A stretch of DNA of 64,000 nt. It comes from Areca catechu (Eukaryota > Streptophyta > Magnoliopsida > Arecales > Arecaceae). Of this stretch, positions 32,634 through 43,437 are shown piece by piece. Numbering within the stretch: position 1 is the stretch's first letter; the number at the start of each line of letters is the position of its first letter. Made by a program: the position numbers and the translations under genes. The notes under the pieces are model-generated. The model was not told the DNA's origin. It saw only the letters and a list, made by a program, of their open reading frames with translations, and did not search any database. Location: NCBI GenBank assembly GCA_021397845.1, contig CM038053.1, positions 86,675,157-86,739,156 of the forward strand, in the 5' to 3' direction.

Positions 32634-33726
32634 TGGTGTGGGCACCAGAATCTGACAGAGGCTCCTTAACCCTCTATGGATGTCCAATTAGGGTTCCAAT
32701 TTTTTTTTGGTCTTGTAATAAGCTTCAAGCCTAGTCTCAAGCTTGTAATTTTTTTTTGTTTTGAATTTAGTCTCATGTCTAGTCTGTACTTTGACCAATT
32801 AGGTCAAATTATGTCCTATACTGAGTCCAGCATAATTCGAGTCCAGTCTGAGTCTATTGGAAGTATTGGTCCATTGTAAGAGTTGGTCTTAAAATTTAGT
32901 CTCCTTGGAGCCAAATCTGGAAGGAATCTAGGTCAGCTCAGGGCCCACCTTTTATCCTATGTGGCGCCATGACATCTTGCCATGTGGGCAGCACACTTAT
33001 CATCCTTGGACACCCAAGAGGAGAAACACATCACTTGGCACTAGCCTTTTTTACCTCCCCCTATCAAGCTCCTGTCCAAGCAAGGGTGGTCGGCCAAAGA
33101 GAAGGTCAATGGGAGTTGAAGTGAGGAATTCAAATCTCTTATTTCAAGCCCTCCAATCAAGTCTTCTTCCCAAATTGTTTGAACCTCTTTGGAAGGAAGA
33201 GACAAGATCCATGGGCGCCTCCACCTCACACTCCCCATGTCATGCCTTGTACCAAAAAGGATGCACAACCAAGGAAGGAAGAAGAACACAAGCCTTGCTC
33301 CAAGCCTCTCTTCATTCTTTCTTCCAAACAAAGAAGCTTCTTTCCAAGTTCAAGGCACCAAGATCCCTCCTCCAAGTCTTGCATCATGCCACGCCCAATC
33401 AAATCAGCTCTTGTTCGGCCAAAGAGAAAAGAAAGTCAAGGGTTTTGGGCACCCATCCAAGAAAACTTGTATTTTTTCATTTGAAATTCAAAAGGGTCCT
33501 AAGGTGCCTATTTAATGGACCTAACCCCTCCTTTGTAAATTTAATTTTGATGAATGAAAAATTTTATTTCTTGAGTTCCAATATCTTTCTTGTTGCCTTC
33601 GTTCACTAGGAACATCGATCTCCGAGAGGGAGTGCCTTCGCCTTCGACCGTCGAGAGGTGTGAGTTCTCAAACTATCGTCACTTCCGCAACTCCATCATC
33701 TGACTCCGGATCAAGCAGAACTCCAC
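32634..33726 (+). repeat. G2 3' LTR, piece 1
   Basis: It starts TGGTGTGGGCACC after GGGAGAAC. It is cut at TCCAC by G3. Confidence 0.9.
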
Positions 33727-35145
33727 TGATGGGGACACCAGAGGCATCAAAATAAGGCAGAGGCTTCTCAACCCTCTGTGCATCACTTAATTAATATTTG
33801 AGTCCCTTGTAATAAAGCTTAGTCCAGCTACATTTGAGTCCTATAATTTGTCCAGCTCTTGTTGAGCTAGTTCAGTTCGTTCAGTACTAGTCAGCTCATG
33901 TTGAGCTAATTTCAATTTTTGAGTCCTGTCCAATCAAATTGAAGACTCAAGACCACATCATACAAGTGAAAACCAAGTTCAACCTAATTGAATACATAAA
34001 AGTTTAGCCCAAATCCAACCCAGCTTGAAGATTTGAAGACCCTAGGAGGAAAATTCAGAAAACCCTGATTCCTTGCAGATGCCCTCCAGATGCCCAGATT
34101 TCCTTCCAGATGCTAAAGTATTTCATAGATAAGGGCATCCATGATTCCAGAGGTCCATCTGCATCCTAGCCCAAAGAAACCATGCCCAGGCACCAAGCCC
34201 AAGCCCCTAAGAAGCAAGATACCATGGAATATTCCTGCTACCTGGCTACCTGGCCACCCCAGCTTCCAGAGGCCCAAACCCATGCACCCGGGCCCCTTTG
34301 GGCCGGCCCCTAGCTGCTATTAGAAGCCCAACACGCCACCCTAGGTGTCCTTGGAGTGTTGGCCAAGTCAAGAGAAATTTTAGGAATTTTTTCTACCTAA
34401 TGTTTCCTTATTTTCTAGCTAGGGTTTGAGAGGGAAAAGAATTCTCATGTAAAGACTAATGTGCCCTTACTTGGAGCCCAAGATTAAGGGTCTATTTAAG
34501 GGACCCTAGCCTCTTGTATGAAGGGAGAACTTTTGATGAATGAACCTTGAGTTCTTCTATTGAGTTGTGTGATACCCTGCTGTGTGCATAAAGCGGTTTG
34601 CGAGAGTTTTTCTTCCCAGTGCTGCAATCATCTTCCTGCTGCCAATAAGCATCTTAGATCCCTGGACGCCCTCTCCAAAAAAGCCTTCCCTTGCTATTTT
34701 TCCTTTGTTTTCTTGTTCCTTTGTGAGTTTTCTAACCCCTGACAGGTCGTTTACAGGTCCCTGAGTTCCTACGAATCCAACGACTCCAGCCAAGCCTCAA
34801 TCAGATCACCGAGCAGAAAGCCGGGTATCCGCAGGTCTTTGGCTCAATTTTCCAGGCCGCATCCATCGAGGAACGAGAGACCCCTTTGCTATGATCTTCA
34901 CAGATATTGTCAGGTACACCCCCTCTACCTCCAATAGTTTTATTGTAGGAGAACTTTCCCTAACCGAGGCTTCTCATCCCCGCGATCCTTCTTTTCTACT
35001 TTTCTAGGTCCTAATCTGCATGCTGATCTTTTAAAATTCATATAATATTCCCTACAACTTATTTTAATCTAAAACTCAGGAATTAATCACTAAACCCCAC
35101 ATATAAAACATACAAAAGAATTTTATGCATATTAGTCCCCCATCA
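33727..35145 (+). repeat. 5' LTR of G3
   Basis: 1419 bases, TGATGGGGACACC ... CCCCCATCA. TATA-like TCTATTTAAG at 34491-34500. Two acceptor-like CTGACAG|G and TTTACAG|G lie near 34744-34756. Frames at 34141-34793 are LTR sequence. Confidence 0.9.
34491..34500 (+). promoter_or_regulatory. TATA-like box of the G3 5' LTR
   Basis: TCTATTTAAG before GGACCCTAG, with the same text in the 3' LTR near 39418. Confidence 0.42.
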
Positions 35146-35147
35146 TT

Positions 35148-35159
35148 TGGTATCAGAGC
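35148..35159 (+). other. Primer-binding site of G3
   Basis: Exact TGGTATCAGAGC, two bases after the LTR. Confidence 0.9.
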
Positions 35160-35613
35160 ATAGATTAGGGCTTGTTTTCTGTAATTTTTTAGTCCGTATA
35201 TGCTCTATTATTTTAATTATTTATCTTTATAAAAACTCTAACAATTCTGAAATTTATTTTCTTGGATTTATCATAATTCACATTAATTTTAAGAACTTTT
35301 CCAGATTTTATTATGGCCTATGAATTTTATGCAAGCCAAAATATTGCCTGTAAATTTTTGGCTCTGTTTTTTCAAAAAGACAAGTTTGGAAGTTTTAGGG
35401 TTTTATTTAGCATTTTTTGCATATATTTTAATTTTAGTATTTTCCTGAATATTAGGATAATTTGCAAGTTTTCTTCTATTTAGGAAAATACGAAAAAAAA
35501 TAAAATAAATTACATATTCTCCAAAATATATCAAAAATATCTAACCCTAATTTGCATCATTTGCCTGCCATCATTGCATAATCTACTTTTAAGGGCACTC
35601 TTGCTATATCAGA

Positions 35614-35642
35614 TGGGAGGAGGAGTTGATAACCTCTCCTTA
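35614..35642 (+). other. Leader hairpin I of G3
   Basis: TGGGAGGAGG / AGTTGATAA / CCTCTCCTTA: pairs throughout except one A-C, with three G-U pairs; loop as in G4. Confidence 0.5.
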
Positions 35643-35858
35643 GCCCAAAACCACATCCCTTGCATTCAGTCCCAAGCCTTAACCTAAAATTAACTAGACT
35701 TAATTTGCCCTAGTGGGCTAGGGATACCAACTGGTCGGGTCCGGGCTAGTGTTAGATCACTGTGTCAAGTTAACCTGTGTGTGCCTTGTGCTCAGTGTCT
35801 AGAACGGTGGTTTAGGGATTCAATCCCGAAGGGATTGTATGCTGTTCTGCCTACCTGG

Positions 35859-35873
35859 CCAATCTCTGATTGG
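35859..35873 (+). other. Leader hairpin III of G3
   Basis: CCAATC-TCT-GATTGG. The stem can be extended by outer TGCC...GGCA and CCT...AGG. Confidence 0.58.
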
Positions 35874-36022
35874 TGTCTAGGATTGGCAATCTGGGACCTA
35901 ACAATCCCCTTACACCTGCCTGGCTGAGTACAGGGTTACTATAGGCTAGTTTGCCACCCTGATTGAGCATCTAGTTTGGACTCTAGGTCTAGTCAGCTAT
36001 AATCGGTCTGATCGAGTATTGC

Positions 36023-37300
36023 ATGAGCACTAGATCAGGAGTTTCATATCACCCATCTCCTTCACAAATGTCTGAACCCATGAAAATTTACAAGCCCAAA
36101 TAAAAGCCCTAGCTGATCAAATGGCCCAGATGGCTACCCAGATAACTACCCAGATGATCCAGTTAACTCAGTCTGGTACCCAAACTAACAATAGAATTGA
36201 CCATCCTGCCAATAGGTTTGACCAGTTAGGAGGCCATGTAGGGACCATAGAAAGAACCCATGGGTCACAGTCTGAGCCAGATCTTGAGTCCCCTCAACCT
36301 AGGAGGACCCCAAACCCTGATCTATACCATGAGGTCGAACCTAGGAGAGCCCCTTATCCTGACCCGTACTATAATCGTCAACCTAGGAGGACCCTAAACC
36401 ATGATCTATACCATGAGGTCGAACCTAGGAGAGCTCCTTATCCTGACCCATACTACAATCCTCAACCTAGGAGGACCCAAACCCTGATCCATACTGAGAG
36501 GTTGAACCAAGGAGAGCCCCTCAGCCTGACCCATACAATAATACTGAACCTAGAAGAACCCCTTACAATAATACTGAACCTAGAAGAACCCCTTACCATG
36601 ACCCTTATTATGATACTGAACCTAGAAGAACCCCTTACCATGACCCTTATTATGATACTAAACCCAGGAAAACCCAATACTCTGACCTATATAGGGAGTC
36701 CAATCCTAGGAGAACCCAATACTCTGACCCATATAGGGAGTCCAATCCTAGGAGAACCCAATACTCTGACCCATATAGAGAGCCCAACCCTAGGAGAACC
36801 CAATATTCTGACCCATATAGAGAGTCCAACCCTAGGAGAACCCAATATCCTGACCCATATAGGGAGCCCAACCTTAGGAGGACCCCATACCATGATCCAT
36901 CCTTAGAACCTGACCATTGAGCTGACCCAAAATCCTATGACCCGAGATCCTCTAATTCCATGACCCATAGATCTGCACCCTTGTCCTATGAGCCCAGAGA
37001 ATCCATAACCCCTAGGTATCAATCTAGTACTAGCCATGTTTTCCTTAGTCAACTTGAACCACATAGGATTAGTACCCCAAAATATGAGCCCAGTAGTGAG
37101 CCACTATCCCTTAGGCAACCTAAACCTACTAGGATTAGTGTCCATAATCAGAAACCAGGACCTAGTCAATTTTACCCTAGCCGACCTTCTCCAACCATTC
37201 CTGAGATTGACAAGGCTTACATTAACGCGGAAGTGTATGAAGCTGATGTGAGCCTAGTGGATAGTATGAAGGAGAGAGGAGACACCTTTAGATGACCTAG
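36023..37300 (+). pseudogene. G3 gag N-terminus with expanded Arg/Pro/Tyr repeat and linker
   Basis: ATG at 36023 (M-STRSGVSYHP), with an early TAA after about 25 codons. The frame 36121-36906 then has a Thr/Gln-rich helix and repeats of the type PRR-T-x-x-x-D-x-YHEVE and PRRA-PYPDPYY. From about 36660 a 42-base unit is repeated about five times; in the proper frame each unit reads RRTQYSDPYRE. The same frame changes partway, so a shift has moved the repeat. From 36960 a Ser/Pro-rich stretch leads to the VYEADVSLVD text. The capsid and zinc knuckles are missing. Confidence 0.6.
36650..36895 (+). repeat. Tandem 42-base coding repeat in G3 gag
   Basis: About five near-identical units with the core AGGAGAACCCAATA, each encoding a 14-residue Arg-Arg-Thr-Gln-Tyr-x-Asp-Pro-Tyr-Arg-Glu pattern. 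G4 and Gm have only single or diverged units at the same place. Confidence 0.75.
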
Positions 37301-37516
37301 AATTAGCTGACCCAATAGATACCCAGGTAGAAGCCAACCTAAGGGTAGTTGACCTTGACCACATCCAACCTAAAGCTATAGTGGAAGAACAAATAGAGGA
37401 AGAGAACCTAGGTACTACTACTAGAGCCTTACCTGAGGAACCATAGAGGAGAGCCAAATTATAGAGTCTAGTCCTAAATACAAGAACCAGAAGAATTTAT
37501 TAAGGACTTAATCTCT

Positions 37517-37957
37517 TTGAATCAGTACCTTCAGGATAAGCCTCCTCCTATAGTTCCCATTAACGACCTCTTTCCTGAGATTAGTAACCCATCCTTCCAT
37601 TATGCAAACCCCATAGATATACCGCAACCTCTTAGGGTTAGCCTCATTAGTCTAGGATTAGTCCCTGACATGCCTTCTTTTGTTGAACTTTATCCAACTA
37701 ACCTTGAACCTTTTTCCCTACCCTACCAAACTACTTCTGAACCCACTTCCTATTTTCTGCCCTTTCCTGACACCTCCAGCATTTCTAGGATCATTAGATT
37801 GCATTTAGCTGAGATTAGCATATTGCATGCATTCATCACGCATGTTAGGTTTGCATCTTACTTCTGGCATACTCTTTGGAATTTGCTAGGAGTTCACTGT
37901 AAATTTTCATGTGCATGTCAAGCTAGGATCAAACCTAGAGAACCTATAATCTATTAG
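37517..37957 (+). CDS. G3 copy of the shared unknown module (best preserved)
   Basis: 146 open codons ending in a TAG. N-terminal half: INDLFPEISNPSFHYANPI, PLRVSLISLGLVPD, FVELYP, TSEPTSYFLPFPDTS. C-terminal half: a mildly hydrophobic stretch (IIRLHLAEISILHAFITHV) then ASYFWHTLWNLLG....FSCACQARIKPRE. The same order is found, more broken, in G1 and G2/G5. It stands where RT, RNase H and the integrase core are in G4. After the stop comes a conserved non-coding tail. I do not recognise a family. It may be captured sequence or a residue of a gene region lost in G4. The start codon is arbitrary, because the frame probably continued from gag. Confidence 0.5.
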   Translation: MNQYLQDKPPPIVPINDLFPEISNPSFHYANPIDIPQPLRVSLISLGLVPDMPSFVELYPTNLEPFSLPYQTTSEPTSYFLPFPDTSSISRIIRLHLAEISILHAFITHVRFASYFWHTLWNLLGVHCKFSCACQARIKPREPIIY

Positions 37958-38094
37958 GTTTAGATCCAAAGAGTTCAATAAGATTTTCTTCTATAGGAAT
38001 GCATAGTCGAGTCTGTTAGGTGTCAATATGAGTCCTTTGCATCATTTGTTAGGAGTCTGCATGTGCCTAGCATGTTCACCACCCGCACTAATCT

Positions 38095-38580
38095 TAAAAC
38101 AACTGGCTAATTCCAGAAGAAGGGTCAAAGAATTTGATGTAGTGGATTCTATCTTGGTTAGGCATAGGCCTAAAAGAAGCTTCATGCTCGTAGAGCCGGA
38201 CCTTTTAAAGTGATAGAGAAGGATTGGATCAAATGCCTATGTGTTAGAATTGCCTTCGGATGTGGGCATTAGTTCAACCTTCAATATTACAGACCTGGTT
38301 GAGTATAGGGAACTGGCAGCGATACCTAGTGAGGCCTTTGGACCTATTTCTTTTCATTGTGAGTGACCCTAACCCAGAGTGTCCACTAACAAATTGGCCT
38401 GAGAGAGGAGAACGGATCGAGCATATCCTGGATGATCAAGCCATCATGACCCAGGGCCATGACTATCAACGCTTCCTTGTCCGATGGCAAGGCCGGCCAG
38501 AGTCGGACAATTCGTGGATTTCTTGAGAGGACTTGCAACACCTCAACCCAGACCTTCTCGAGAGATATGTGAGCCAGTCT
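38095..38580 (+). pseudogene. G3 integrase tail and chromodomain
   Basis: LANSRRRVKEFDVVDSILVRHRPKRS, a shifted GPY-like block, NAYVLELPSDVGISSTFNITDLVEYRE, and in the frame 38260-38526 the chromodomain ILDDQAIMTQGHDYQRFLVRWQGRPESDNSWIS, ending at a TGA instead of an Arg codon. Confidence 0.72.
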
Positions 38581-38587
38581 GACCTTC

Positions 38588-38604
38588 ACTCGACAGGGTC
38601 GAGT
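38588..38604. other. 3' terminal stem-loop of G3
   Basis: ACTCGAC-AGG-GTCGAGT, perfect arms, 19 bases before the 3' LTR. Confidence 0.65.
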
Positions 38605-38623
38605 TCCTCCCACCCCCGGGAAT

Positions 38624-40070
38624 TGGTGGGACACTAGAGGCACCAGAATAAGCAGAGGCTTCTCAACCCTCTGTGGATCACTTAGTTAATATTTGAGTCC
38701 CTTGTAATAAAGCTTAGTCCAGCTACATTTGAGTCCTGTAATTAGTCCAGCTCTTGTTAAGCTAGTTCAGTTCGTTCAGTACTAGTCAGCTTATGTTGAG
38801 CTAATTTCAATTTTTGAGTCCTGTCCAATCAATTGAAGACTTAAGACCACATCATACAAGTGAAGACCAAGACTTAAGACCACATCATACAAGTGAAGAC
38901 CAAGTTCAACCTAATTGAAGACATAAAAGTTTAGCCCAAGTCCAACCCAGCTTGAAAATTTGAAGACCCCAGGAGGAAAAATTTAGAAAACCCTGATTCC
39001 TTGCAGATGCCCTCCAGATGTCCAGATTTCCTTCCAGATGCCAAAGTATATTCATAGATAAGGGCATCCATGATTCCAGAGGTCCATCTGCATCCTAGCC
39101 CAAAGAAATCAAGCCCAGGCGCCAAGCCCAAGCCCCTAAAAAGCAAGATACCAGGGAATATTCCTGCTACCTGGATACCAGGCCACCCCAGCTTCTAGAG
39201 GCCCAAACCCATGCACCCGGCCCCTTTGGGCCAGCCCCTTGCTACTCTTAGAAGCCCAACACCACCCTTAGTGGTCTTGTGAGTGTTGGCCAAGTCAAGA
39301 GAAATTTTAGGGATTTTTTCTACCTAATGTTTCCTTATTTTCTAGCTAGGGTTTGAGAGGGAAAAGGATTCTCATGTAAAGACTAATGTGCCTTTACTTG
39401 GAGCCCAAGGTTAAGGGTCTATTTAAGGGACCCTAGCCTCTTGTATGAAGGGAGGATTTTTGATGAATGAAATCCTTGAGTTCTTTTATTGAGTTGTGTG
39501 ATACCCTGACTGTGTGCATAAGGGGTTTGCGAGAGTTTTTCTTCCCAGTGCTGCAATCATCTTCCTGCTGCCACAAGCATCTCAGATCCCTGGACGCCCA
39601 CTCTAAAAAAGCCTTTCCTTGCTATTTTTCCTTTGTTTTCTTGTTCCTTTGTGAGTTTTCTAACCCCTGACAGGTCGTTTACAGGTCCCTGAGTTCCTAC
39701 GAATCCAACGACTCCAGCCAAGCCTCAATCGGATCACCAAGCAGAAAGCCAGGTATCCGCGGGTCTTTGGCTCGGTTTTCTAGGCCGCATCCATCGAGGA
39801 ACGAGAGACCCCTTTGCTGCGATCTTCACAGATGTTATCAGGTACACCCCTCTACCTCCAGTAGTTTTATTGTAGAACTTGCCCTAATCGAGGCTTCTTA
39901 GCCCCGACGATCCTTCTTTTTTACTTTTCTAGGTCCTAATCTACATGCTGATCTTCTAACATTCATATAAAATTCCCTACAACTTATTTAATCTAAAATT
40001 GGGGATTAATCACTCAACCCCACATAAAACATACAAAAACAAAAGAATTGCATGCATATTAGTCCCCTCA
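38624..40070 (+). repeat. 3' LTR of G3
   Basis: 1447 bases, TGGTGGGACAC ... CCCCTCA. It differs from the 5' copy by a 33-base tandem duplication at 38838-38903 and scattered small changes. Confidence 0.9.
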
Positions 40071-40075
40071 TCCAC

Positions 40076-40591
40076 CATCTCAACAACCCTTTCTTTTATT
40101 CTTCTACTGCTTTCCTTCTAATTGAGACTTAACCTTTATCTTTTTGAATGCTCGCAGGTCCTCCAGGTGACACGAGTACGGAGATGGTTGCCTTTGCCAT
40201 CAAGATCTTCGGACAGTTAGCCACACCTCAACAGGGTTGACGGCTCGATCATACAGGCCGCATCCGTCAAGTGAGCATCTCTGCATCGGGCGCTTCAGAT
40301 CTTAGAGGTTTGCCCCCTAACTCCTAAGTAGGTCTTGATCGGAGAGCTGAGTCCTGCGGGGTTTCTCAAACCCAGGATCCTCTCTTTATCATTGTTTAGG
40401 GACTACTTGCTTGCTGGATATTTCTTATTACTACAGAATCCTAAATCAACTCCTATTTATTTTCGGGAATCCAAAAAAATCTTAAAACTTAAAAATTCAC
40501 AAAACCCTAAAAAGTCACTTGCATCATCATTTCATCCTCGCATTTAGTTAGTCCCCCATCATTTCTGGTATCAGAGCTTTATCCCACATCA
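40076..40591 (+). repeat. G2 3' LTR, piece 2
   Basis: It resumes after G3 and carries the swallowed primer-site copy at 40566-40577, before the LTR end CACATCA. Confidence 0.9.
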
Positions 40592-40596
40592 TTCAG

Positions 40597-40921
40597 TTTG
40601 TGTTCTCTTACTTGGCCAAATTCCTTGCTGCCCTATCATCCTTCCATGCCCTAACTCACTACCATCCAAACCTTCACACATCCAAGGAGTACCCTAGGCT
40701 GCCAAGCAAGAAGATCTTCATCAAGCTTCAAGCCGCCCAGCATCTAAACCCTAACCTGGTTCATTTTAAACATAGTTTTCTTTCTTTTTCTTACTTGCTA
40801 TTTTGATAGACCCTTGATATTTTGTAGGATCCCCGAGGTGTTTCACCTCCCCAGGAGGCTTTGGTTGCCTCCAGGATCGCCCAAATCAGTCATCAGTTCA
40901 AGGGAAACCAAGCTTCATTAT
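40597..40921 (+). repeat. G1 3' LTR, piece 3
   Basis: It continues the G1 LTR after G2 (matches 20683-21016) and is cut by G4 at TCATTAT. Confidence 0.88.
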
Positions 40922-42541
40922 TGGTGCGGGCACCAGACTCAGAAGAAGACTTCAGAGCTCCATCTGGATCTCTGATTGACCTTGCCCGAAGAATTAGAGT
41001 TTTCTAGTTTGTAATAAGGGTGACTTGATCAACTCAATTTTAGCTTGAGTCTGTATTCCCTGCAATTTATTTTGTTGAGTCATGTTGACTCAGTAGTGGT
41101 CTAGGACTTCAACCTGGGGTGTCACATTTTCTCCCAAGGCCAAGCAAGTGGGTGCCACACTCCCAGCCACACTCCCAGCCACACGCCTGAGTCCAGGGGG
41201 GCCACATCTCCATCCAGTATGCTCTGGTCCCCACACCACAAGATAGCAGGTCCCTTCTCTCATGCGCCATTTGAGGAGAAAGCAATATGGGATCCACAAT
41301 TCAAGGGGGCGGCCCACAATATTCCATAAGAGCCAAGCTATGAAAAGAAAGAAACTCTTCTTGGAGAGTACTTCAAGGGGGTGCCCATTCCATGCCAAAA
41401 TGCCGAAAGCAAAGATGGGAAGAACCATGACTTAGGGAGAAAGAAAAGGAGGAGTCCAAAAGAGTTGAGCCATGGAAGGAATGAAATTCTCTCTTGAAGA
41501 ACAAGGCTAGGAGGCGCCACTTACCTTCCTTTTAAAACCTCCAATCCACTTTTTTTGGAACCTTTGGCCGGCCATATGTGTATGGATTGATCCTACAAAC
41601 CTAATTTGAAGATCCCCTCCTTTTGTCCCACATGGGAAGATGTAAAACCCTACTCTCTTGTAAAGTCCAATAAATTAAACCCCTCTTGTAAATTTTAAAG
41701 TAATCTGATGAATGAATTCAAGTTTTTGTGTGAGCAAACTCTGTGTTTTCTCTCTTTCGCACTTGCATCCAGGTGTTGAGCTCCGTGAGGAAGTAAATCC
41801 GGGTTCCCCAGGACCTTGAGGAGGTGTGAGATCTCCAAACCCCTAAACCCTAGGTTGCCACTTCAACTCCAAAACCCTAGCCGCCCATCATCCACTTCAA
41901 TCCACCAAACCCTAGCCTATCCCACCTCCCACGACCTCTCTCTCCAAGTCAAGGCTGACCACCAGCATCCGGGTCCAGTCCGGATACTTCAGCTTCAGAG
42001 CAATTTTAGAGGGAGCCAGATCAACCTCCAGGAGAATCCGGATTTCAGCAACATCAGCTTTCAAGTTCTTCAATCTGGTAAATCCTTCCTTGAGTATCTG
42101 ATTCCATCACTTGTTCTTCTTCTTTCCCAGATCTTGAGTCCAGGAGAAGCCGACTCAGCCACAGGACCAGTATTGGAGGATCAATTGCGAAGGTATCCGA
42201 ATCCGAGATCCAACAATCTGCTCGAGAGAGTTCTTCCACCAAACTTTGTGAAGATCACTGTATGGTTGGTAACCCATCTCTTCTCTTTATTTCTGTCCTG
42301 TTGAAAGTTCAGAGCGAAACCCTAGGTCTGGAGTTTCTCAACCCCCAGCGATCCGTTACTTCTGAACCACTCTGATAACCTAGTTTCTTTTAAATTGTGC
42401 TTTCAGTTATTACCTAGTTTCTTTCAATTTAGTTTAGCTTTCCTTTGAGTCAAAGCCAATTTCTGAAAATATATAAAAAAAGAAGAGAATTAATCTTAAT
42501 TTATTTCCGCATCGCATCATCTCTTCTTTTGTTCTACATCA
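40922..42541 (+). repeat. 5' LTR of G4
   Basis: 1620 bases, TGGTGCGGGCACC ... CTACATCA. Over the first 130 bases I count about five differences from the 3' LTR. The TATA region reads CCAATAAATT here (about 41667) but CCTATAAATT in the 3' LTR (48894). Frames at 41090-42304 are LTR sequence. Confidence 0.92.
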
Positions 42542-42545
42542 TTTT

Positions 42546-42558
42546 TGGTATCAGAGCC
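42546..42558 (+). other. Primer-binding site of G4
   Basis: TGGTATCAGAGCC, exact, four bases after the LTR. Confidence 0.92.
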
Positions 42559-43008
42559 CAGTCTAGGGTTTCTGTTTTGATTGCTTATTTTAAGTCTCTC
42601 TCCTTTTACTTTGCCTGCTCGAAGTAGACTCCCCAGGACGTCCGGTCCTAGGAACGAAGTGAGGTGTAAACCTCCTCTTCCCATTCCACGGTGTGTTCCT
42701 AGGCGTGTAGGGGATCCGTTGGGTTACAACTTCGTAGCAGGAATTGTAAACGGGGAAGCACCCTATTTTTAGTCTATAACTATCCTGTTGCAGGAATTGT
42801 TTCTCATTGAAGATAACTCCAAATTACATGATTTTTATTTGCTGGAACCAGTTTAATTGACTATATTTTATATAATTTTCCTGTGATTTATTGGTTTCTG
42901 TAAAATTCTGAGAGTTAAATTACTGCAACTCTGTTTCTGTGTTTCTGCAATTCAATTTTTTGAGTGATCATCTCCTAATTCATCTTAAGGGCATTTGAGC
43001 ATCTAAGA

Positions 43009-43037
43009 TAAGGGGAGGAGTTGATAACCTCTCCTTA
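43009..43037 (+). other. Leader hairpin I of G4
   Basis: TAAGGGGAGG / AGTTGATAA / CCTCTCCTTA: all ten positions pair, one as G-U. Confidence 0.68.
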
Positions 43038-43251
43038 GCCCAAACCACCATCCACTCATTCGATCCTATGCCTAATTTTAAAATTTTTTAGACTTAATTT
43101 GCCCTAGTGGGCTAGGGACATCAACAAGTCGGGTCAAGGCTACTGTTGAGTCATTTGTCTAGTTACTCTGTGTGTGCTTTGTACTCAGTGTCTAGAACGG
43201 TGGTTCAGGGACTACGTTCCGAAGGGCTTTTATGCTGGTCCGCCTACCTGG

Positions 43252-43266
43252 CCAATCACTGATTGG
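43252..43266 (+). other. Leader hairpin III of G4
   Basis: CCAATC-ACT-GATTGG, perfect 6-base arms. Confidence 0.58.
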
Positions 43267-43437
43267 TGTCTAGATTGGCAATTAGGGACCTAACACTCCC
43301 CTTACACCTGCCTGGCTGAGTCCCAAGTTACTACAGGCTAGCTTGCCACTCTGATTGGGCATCTAGTTTGGGCTCTAGGTCTAGTTAGCCCGTAGTCATT
43401 CAGTTGAGTCTCATTTTGTGTGTTTGCTTGCATCATC

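Larger units (their letters stand above)
35160..36022 (+). other. Leader of G3
   Basis: Non-coding. TTAAGGGC (35589), hairpin I (35614-35642), CCCTAG-TGGG-CTAGGG (35708-35723), CAATCCC-GAA-GGGATTG (35821-35837, perfect 7-base arms) and hairpin III (35859-35873). Confidence 0.65.
33727..40070 (+). mobile_element. G3: pol-less chromovirus derivative nested in the G2 3' LTR
   Basis: Target duplication TCCAC at 33722-33726 and 40071-40075. LTRs 33727-35145 and 38624-40070. The interior of 3.5 kb has gag with an expanded Arg-Pro-Tyr repeat, the shared module and the chromodomain end. It is the innermost and therefore youngest element of the stack. Confidence 0.92.
27768..40591 (+). mobile_element. 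G2: pol-less chromovirus derivative nested in the G1 3' LTR
   Basis: The target duplication TTCAG occurs at 27763-27767 and 40592-40596. The 5' LTR is 27768-29374 (1607 bases). The 3' LTR is split by G3 into 32634-33726 and 40076-40591 (1609 bases in all). The interior of 3.3 kb carries gag with a capsid deletion, an acidic open frame, the shared module and integrase-tail/chromodomain. There is no RT, RNase H or integrase core. Confidence 0.9.
42559..43437 (+). other. Leader of G4
   Basis: Non-coding. CTTAAGGGC (42984), hairpin I (43009-43037), CCCTAG-TGGG-CTAGGG (43102-43117), hairpin III (43252-43266) and CTAGGTCTAG before gag. Confidence 0.68.

Noticed and set aside
36462..36893. Minus-strand repeat proteins (Gly-Ser-Pro-Ile and Leu-Gly-Ser type)
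   Set aside because: Shadows of the plus-strand gag repeat in G3.
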